Assembly: GCA_002316795.1 (NCBI GenBank)
Contig: DCEE01000042.1
Coordinates: 1-8,876, forward strand
DNA: 8,876 nt
DNA from: Synergistaceae bacterium UBA1037
GTDB lineage: Bacteria; Synergistota; Synergistia; Synergistales; Synergistaceae
Reading direction: 5' to 3'
Made by a program: the position numbers and the translations under genes. This document shows positions 6,533 to 8,876 of the stretch, piece after piece. Position 1 is the first letter of the stretch. Each line of letters begins with the position of its first letter. The notes under the pieces were generated by a model, which ran no database searches, was not told where the DNA came from, and saw only the letters and a list, made by a program, of their open reading frames with translations.

Positions 6533-7490
6533 CGCGCATCACCTCCCAGAACATCCCGTTTTTCCTGAGCCAGTCTATGACCCTGTCAAGGTCTGGATCA
6601 GAGACGTTTATTATCAGAAATCCCATCACAGTCTCCCTGTATCTTTCGATCCTTCCCCCGACTACCGAGAAGTTTGTGTCCAGCTCTCTTGCCATGCTTG
6701 TGATGATGCTCTCGTTGGCTATCTCGCGGGGGAACATGAGCCTTATGTTCGTCCCTGAAGGGATGACGGCGTAATCGTCTGTGATGAGCTTGCGAAGCTC
6801 TTCTCCAGGAGCCAGGAAGAGACTGTCAGTATCCCCCGATGCGACTATCCTGCCGCCGTCGAGTATCACGACCTTGTTGCAGACCATCTTGACCACCTCC
6901 ATCTGGTGGGTGACGACTATTATTGTGACTCCCAGCTTTTTGTTGATGTCCATGAGCAGTTCCAGGATGGATATGGTCGTTTTGGGGTCAAGGGCGGATG
7001 TAGCTTCATCGCACAGAAGGATCTTCGGTTCAAGCGCCAGCGCCCTCGCGATCCCGATGCGCTGCTTCTGCCCTCCACTCAGATTTCGTATTTTTTCGTT
7101 TTTCTTCTCTGTCAGTCCAACGAGATCCAGCAGGTCGAGAACTCTCTCCTCTGCCTTTTTTTTGGGGATTCCCCAGACTTCCAGCGGGAACATAATATTT
7201 TCATAAACGTTCTTCCTGTTCATGAGACTGAAATTCTGAAAGATCATTCCCATCTCCCTGCGAAGTTCCTTCAGTTTGTGGTCGTCAAGCTCACAGACTT
7301 CCTGACCCATCACTTTCACCGAACCTTCGCTGTAGCCCTCCAGCCCGTTGAGGCAGCGCAGAAGCGTCGACTTTCCCGCTCCTGAGTGTCCCACGATACC
7401 GAATACGTCACCTCTTTCAACTTTTAAAGAGATGTCATCGAGGACCTTTAGTTCGCCAAACTTTTTTCCAAGTCCCTTGACTTCGATCAT
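6525..7490 (-). CDS. metN: MetN methionine ABC transporter ATPase
   Basis: MetN is the ATPase of the methionine importer. Its 321 residues have all ABC motifs: Walker A GHSGAGKST (34-42), Q-loop Gln85, signature LSGGQKQR (137-144), Walker B ILLCDEATSALD (157-168) and the H-loop His195 in VVTHQ. From about 245 to 320 there is a C-terminal NIL domain, which in E. coli MetN binds methionine and inhibits transport from the inside. Its presence supports methionine as substrate. ATG 7490 is chosen because AAGGAAGG lies 8 bases upstream. An in-frame ATG at 7517 has no ribosome binding site and lies only some 20 bases past the leader terminator. It is the first gene of the operon, controlled by the Met-rich leader upstream. 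Confidence 0.96.
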   Translation of the reverse strand: MIEVKGLGKKFGELKVLDDISLKVERGDVFGIVGHSGAGKSTLLRCLNGLEGYSEGSVKVMGQEVCELDDHKLKELRREMGMIFQNFSLMNRKNVYENIMFPLEVWGIPKKKAEERVLDLLDLVGLTEKKNEKIRNLSGGQKQRIGIARALALEPKILLCDEATSALDPKTTISILELLMDINKKLGVTIIVVTHQMEVVKMVCNKVVILDGGRIVASGDTDSLFLAPGEELRKLITDDYAVIPSGTNIRLMFPREIANESIITSMARELDTNFSVVGGRIERYRETVMGFLIINVSDPDLDRVIDWLRKNGMFWEVMRDA

Positions 7491-7537
7491 CCTGTCTACC
7501 TTCCTTTTTATATACATAGCAACTTTTACGACAAATC

Positions 7538-7570
7538 AAAAAAAGACCGGGCCCTGCAAGGCCCGGTCTC
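7538..7570 (-). terminator. Intrinsic terminator in the metNIQ leader (attenuator)
   Basis: On the minus strand the arm AGACCGGGCC (7569-7560) pairs perfectly with GGCCCGGTCT (7553-7544) around TTGCAG, followed directly by TTTTTT (7543-7538). A G-T pair (7570/7543) can extend it. It stands after the leader ORF stop and about 48 bases before the metN start, so it can only act on transcripts heading into metN. Its 5' arm can instead pair with 7625-7613, which would prevent it from forming. Confidence 0.92.
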
Positions 7571-7625
7571 GCTGATCTATGCAGTCGACGCCCTAAGCGC
7601 CCGCCAAATCAGGAGAGGAGCCTTG
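7557..7625 (-). promoter_or_regulatory. Antiterminator pairing in the metNIQ leader
   Basis: The leader segment CAAGGCTC (7625-7618) pairs with GGGCCTTG (7564-7557) over eight positions, one of them U-G. TCTC (7616-7613) pairs with GAGA (7570-7567). The two helices are separated only by a C against CC internal loop. Together they occupy the whole 5' arm of the terminator, so the two structures exclude each other. The 5' segment overlaps leader codons 18-22, right after the Met run. A ribosome waiting at the early Met codons would leave it free, while a ribosome that reads on would cover it. Confidence 0.72.
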
Positions 7626-7676
7626 AGCGTACATGCACATCATCATGTTGTTGGTACGGATATTAATTTTAAACAT
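7593..7676 (-). CDS. Methionine-rich leader peptide of metNIQ
   Basis: This 27-codon ORF begins with ATG 7676, has GGAGG (7688-7684) seven bases upstream, and ends with TAG (7595-7593). Codons 9-16 read NNMMMCMY: four of five consecutive codons (11-15, 7646-7632) are ATG and the other is Cys. The rest is nondescript, ending in DLAGA. Position, length, strong initiation site and run of codons for the amino acid carried by the downstream transporter are the hallmarks of a ribosome-stalling leader peptide, as in trp, his or leu attenuation. The peptide itself probably has no function. By inference, scarce Met-tRNA stalls the ribosome at codons 11-13 and allows antitermination and metNIQ expression, while ample Met-tRNA lets it proceed and the terminator forms. 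Chance cannot be excluded without conservation or expression data. Confidence 0.85.
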   Translation of the reverse strand: MFKINIRTNNMMMCMYAQGSSPDLAGA

Positions 7677-7705
7677 GTAGGTTCCTCCTTCCCCGAAATG
7701 TCTGA

Positions 7706-7741
7706 CAAAGGGCATTATAACACCCTCAAACATTTTGTCAA
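7706..7741 (-). promoter_or_regulatory. Sigma-70 promoter of the metNIQ leader
   Basis: On the minus strand TTGACA (7741-7736) and TATAAT (7719-7714) are both perfect consensus hexamers, 16 bases apart. Transcription should start near 7707-7706, about 30 bases before the leader ATG. A nearly ideal promoter suits a unit whose control lies after initiation, in attenuation. Confidence 0.9.
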
Positions 7742-7800
7742 ACTACAGCTCTTTTACATAAGTTTCCACACGACCTTAATAACGCAGCAAAAAATCTATC

Positions 7801-7848
7801 ACAAAGGAACAATTTTTTGGAGATAATATCAAAAAATTGTTCCTTTGT
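7801..7848. repeat. 19-bp perfect inverted repeat, probable operator
   Basis: ACAAAGGAACAATTTTTTG (7801-7819) and its exact reverse complement (7830-7848) flank a 10-base GAGATAATAT centre. It lies between the divergent metNIQ and regulator promoters, and its right arm reaches the -35 region of the regulator gene. The core half-site CAAAAAATTGTT recurs in the dyad at 8740-8776. Such a long, perfect, A/T-rich dyad suits a dimeric or tetrameric DNA-binding protein. As RNA it would also make a hairpin, but no clean T-tail follows. Confidence 0.72.
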
Positions 7849-7862
7849 TTGTCAGTTTGGTG

Positions 7863-7868
7863 TAAAAT
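7863..7868 (+). promoter_or_regulatory. Candidate -10 of the YheO-like gene
   Basis: TAAAAT (7863-7868) matches the -10 consensus at five of six bases and stands 24 bases before the preferred TTG start. No good -35 lies at 16-18 bases; that position falls within the right arm of the 7801-7848 dyad. A regulator bound there could activate or repress. Confidence 0.4.
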
Positions 7869-7892
7869 GACTGAACATTGGGGGTCTTTCTT

Positions 7893-8651
7893 TTGTCTAA
7901 AAATTTAAAGATGAATCCGAAATTGAAAATCATGATACCTGTAGTCCGCGGCCTCGCCAAGATCCTGGGGAAAGACTACGAGGTAAATCTGCATGATGTG
8001 ACGATGCCGGAGCACTCTCTGGTAATGTGTGAGAACGGTCATGTTACCGGGCGGGCCCCGGGTGCACCGATGACAGACTTCGGGCTTTACATGCTGCAGT
8101 CCGAGGAGTACCGCAACAGGGAAGGCATATACAACTATCTCGCAAGAAATAACCGGGGCGAACTCATCAAATGCAGCGCAATCTTTATCAGGGACGAGAA
8201 TGAAAAGACGATCGGCTTTATGTGCATAAACTACGACATAAGCAAAGCAGCGGCAGCGCAGGAACTGATCGAGAGCCTCCTGCATCTGGACATGGAGAAT
8301 GTCGAGCAATATCCTGAGCCAGCGGCGGATAATTCCCAGAAACCTGACAAATTTCCTGTGCCCATACGCGAATGGTATGCGAAAGAGCTTGAAGAAGTGG
8401 TCACCGATTCGCTTACCCAGGTAAAAAACAGGATAGGCACTCCTTTGAACTATCTCTCTAAACCGGAGAAAAAAGAAGTTATAAAAGAGCTGCACGACAG
8501 AGGGTTCTTTCTCCTGAAAGGCTCTGTGGACAGGGTGGCAAATGAGATGGGAAATACCAAATATACTATTTACTCATATATCCGCGATGTACAGAAACAG
8601 GAGAAATTACATAAGGGCACAAAGACTCATACAAGGAAGGATGTTGAATAA
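7893..8651 (+). CDS. YheO/DauR-type PAS-HTH transcriptional regulator
   Basis: The 252 residues match the two-domain plan of E. coli YheO and of DauR, the D-arginine catabolism regulator. A YheO-like PAS domain covers about residues 10-120, with the family features YEVNLHDV, GHVTGRAPGAPMTDFGL and IGFMCINYDIS. A C-terminal helix-turn-helix spans about 188-235: LSKPEKKEVIKELHDRGFFLLKG, then VDRVANEMGNTKYTIYSYIR. The PAS domain probably binds a small ligand, and the effector is unknown. Start: TTG at 7893 has GGGGG (7880-7884) 8 bases upstream. TTG 7878 and ATG 7911 are alternatives with poorer sites. It is divergent from metNIQ and lies between two copies of an A/T-rich dyad, consistent with autoregulation and with control of the next gene to the right, which is inference. 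Confidence 0.9.
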   Translation: MSKNLKMNPKLKIMIPVVRGLAKILGKDYEVNLHDVTMPEHSLVMCENGHVTGRAPGAPMTDFGLYMLQSEEYRNREGIYNYLARNNRGELIKCSAIFIRDENEKTIGFMCINYDISKAAAAQELIESLLHLDMENVEQYPEPAADNSQKPDKFPVPIREWYAKELEEVVTDSLTQVKNRIGTPLNYLSKPEKKEVIKELHDRGFFLLKGSVDRVANEMGNTKYTIYSYIRDVQKQEKLHKGTKTHTRKDVE

Positions 8652-8677
8652 ACATTTCAGCAGCCTTCCTGTTTTTT
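8634..8677 (+). terminator. Intrinsic terminator of the YheO-like gene
   Basis: AGGAAGG (8634-8640) pairs with CCTTCCT (8664-8670). Inside, ATGTT (8641-8645) pairs with AACAT (8651-8655), leaving TTCAGCAG as a bulge. The stem is followed by G and six Ts (8672-8677). The hairpin begins inside the last codons of the gene. The bulge makes it imperfect. Confidence 0.6.
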
Positions 8678-8699
8678 CCGTCAGAAATTCCATTTCCTC

Positions 8700-8728
8700 T
8701 TGACAAAAATTCACTATGGAATGACAAT
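8700..8728 (+). promoter_or_regulatory. Promoter of the gene beyond the right edge
   Basis: TTGACA (8700-8705) is a perfect -35, and 17 bases later comes GACAAT (8723-8728), four of six matches to the -10. The expected start, near 8735, is immediately before the dyad at 8740-8776, so a protein bound there would block transcription. Confidence 0.55.
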
Positions 8729-8739
8729 ATTCTTCGTGA

Positions 8740-8776
8740 GTATCAAAAAATTGTTACGCAGATAATTTTTTGATAC
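8740..8776. repeat. 13-bp perfect inverted repeat, second operator-like dyad
   Basis: GTATCAAAAAATT (8740-8752) and AATTTTTTGATAC (8764-8776) are exact reverse complements around an 11-base centre. The 15-mer TATCAAAAAATTGTT (8741-8755) is identical to 7827-7841 within the dyad upstream of the YheO-like gene. This dyad lies at the start of the transcript from the 8700-8728 promoter, the place of a repressor site. Confidence 0.68.
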
Positions 8777-8876
8777 CGACACCGTAACACACCTTTATGC
8801 AGCAAACCATCTTATTTTCATCATTTCAAAAATCCCTACGGGATTCCGCGAACAAGCACAAGGAGGGAGAGAGGGC
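8777..8876 (+). other. Leader and ribosome binding site of a gene off the right edge
   Basis: A short hairpin (AATCCC 8831-8836 with GGGATT 8840-8845) is followed by AGGAGGG at 8861-8867. A start codon is expected within a few bases after 8876. A frame opening at an ATG near 8795 has no ribosome binding site and is probably just leader. The identity of the gene cannot be told from this window. Confidence 0.5.

Noticed and set aside
7491..7517. Extended MetN start at ATG 7517
   Set aside because: There is no ribosome binding site before it, while ATG 7490 has AAGGAAGG at good spacing and gives the usual MetN N-terminus.
7538..7741. SAM riboswitch or T-box upstream of metN
   Set aside because: The leader has no SAM-I core and no T-box sequence. 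The region is explained by a short Met-rich ORF, an antiterminator and a terminator.
7623..7826. Plus-strand open frame antisense to the metNIQ leader
   Set aside because: It has no ribosome binding site and runs across the metNIQ promoter and the 7801-7848 dyad. It is a shadow frame.

Overview
The window looks like chromosome of an anaerobic, amino-acid- or peptide-using diderm bacterium. The mix is a short CstA-type transporter, a complete methionine ABC importer whose binding protein has a cleavable signal but no lipobox, a divergent type I glutamine synthetase homologue and a YheO/DauR-type PAS regulator, at roughly even GC with GGAGG-type ribosome binding sites. I suspect a member of the Synergistota, but this is inference from gene content, not a match. 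I see no insertion sequence, CRISPR array, tRNA or rRNA.

Layout. Bases 1-396 are non-coding, with inverted repeats and a candidate promoter. A small unrecognised gene (397-798) and a cstA-family gene (859-2496) follow on the plus strand as a probable operon, separated by two tandem hairpins. A NeuD/PglD-like acyltransferase gene (3230-2583) runs convergently toward cstA. A GlnA-like gene (3498-4850) runs divergently from it and ends in a strong bidirectional terminator. The minus-strand metN-metI-metQ operon (7490-4947) faces that terminator. A YheO-like regulator gene (7893-8651) is divergent from metN. The last 220 bases hold a terminator, a promoter with an operator-like dyad, and a ribosome binding site for a gene that starts just beyond the window.

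The most interesting element is the metNIQ leader, about 7741-7538 on the minus strand. A promoter with perfect -35 and -10 hexamers (16-base spacer) precedes a 27-codon ORF with a strong ribosome binding site, in which four of five consecutive codons are ATG (MMMCM at codons 11-15). Just after these codons lies a segment (7625-7613) able to pair with the 5' arm of a strong intrinsic terminator (7570-7538) upstream of metN. This is the architecture of a ribosome-mediated transcription attenuator that senses methionyl-tRNA supply. I recall no well-described bacterial example for methionine, whose genes are usually controlled by SAM riboswitches, T-boxes or repressors such as MetJ.

A second signal is an A/T-rich dyad built from CAAAAAATTGTT-type half-sites. 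It occurs upstream of the YheO-like gene (19-bp perfect arms) and again just after a promoter at the right edge (13-bp perfect arms), suggesting the operators of one regulator, perhaps the YheO-like protein encoded between them.
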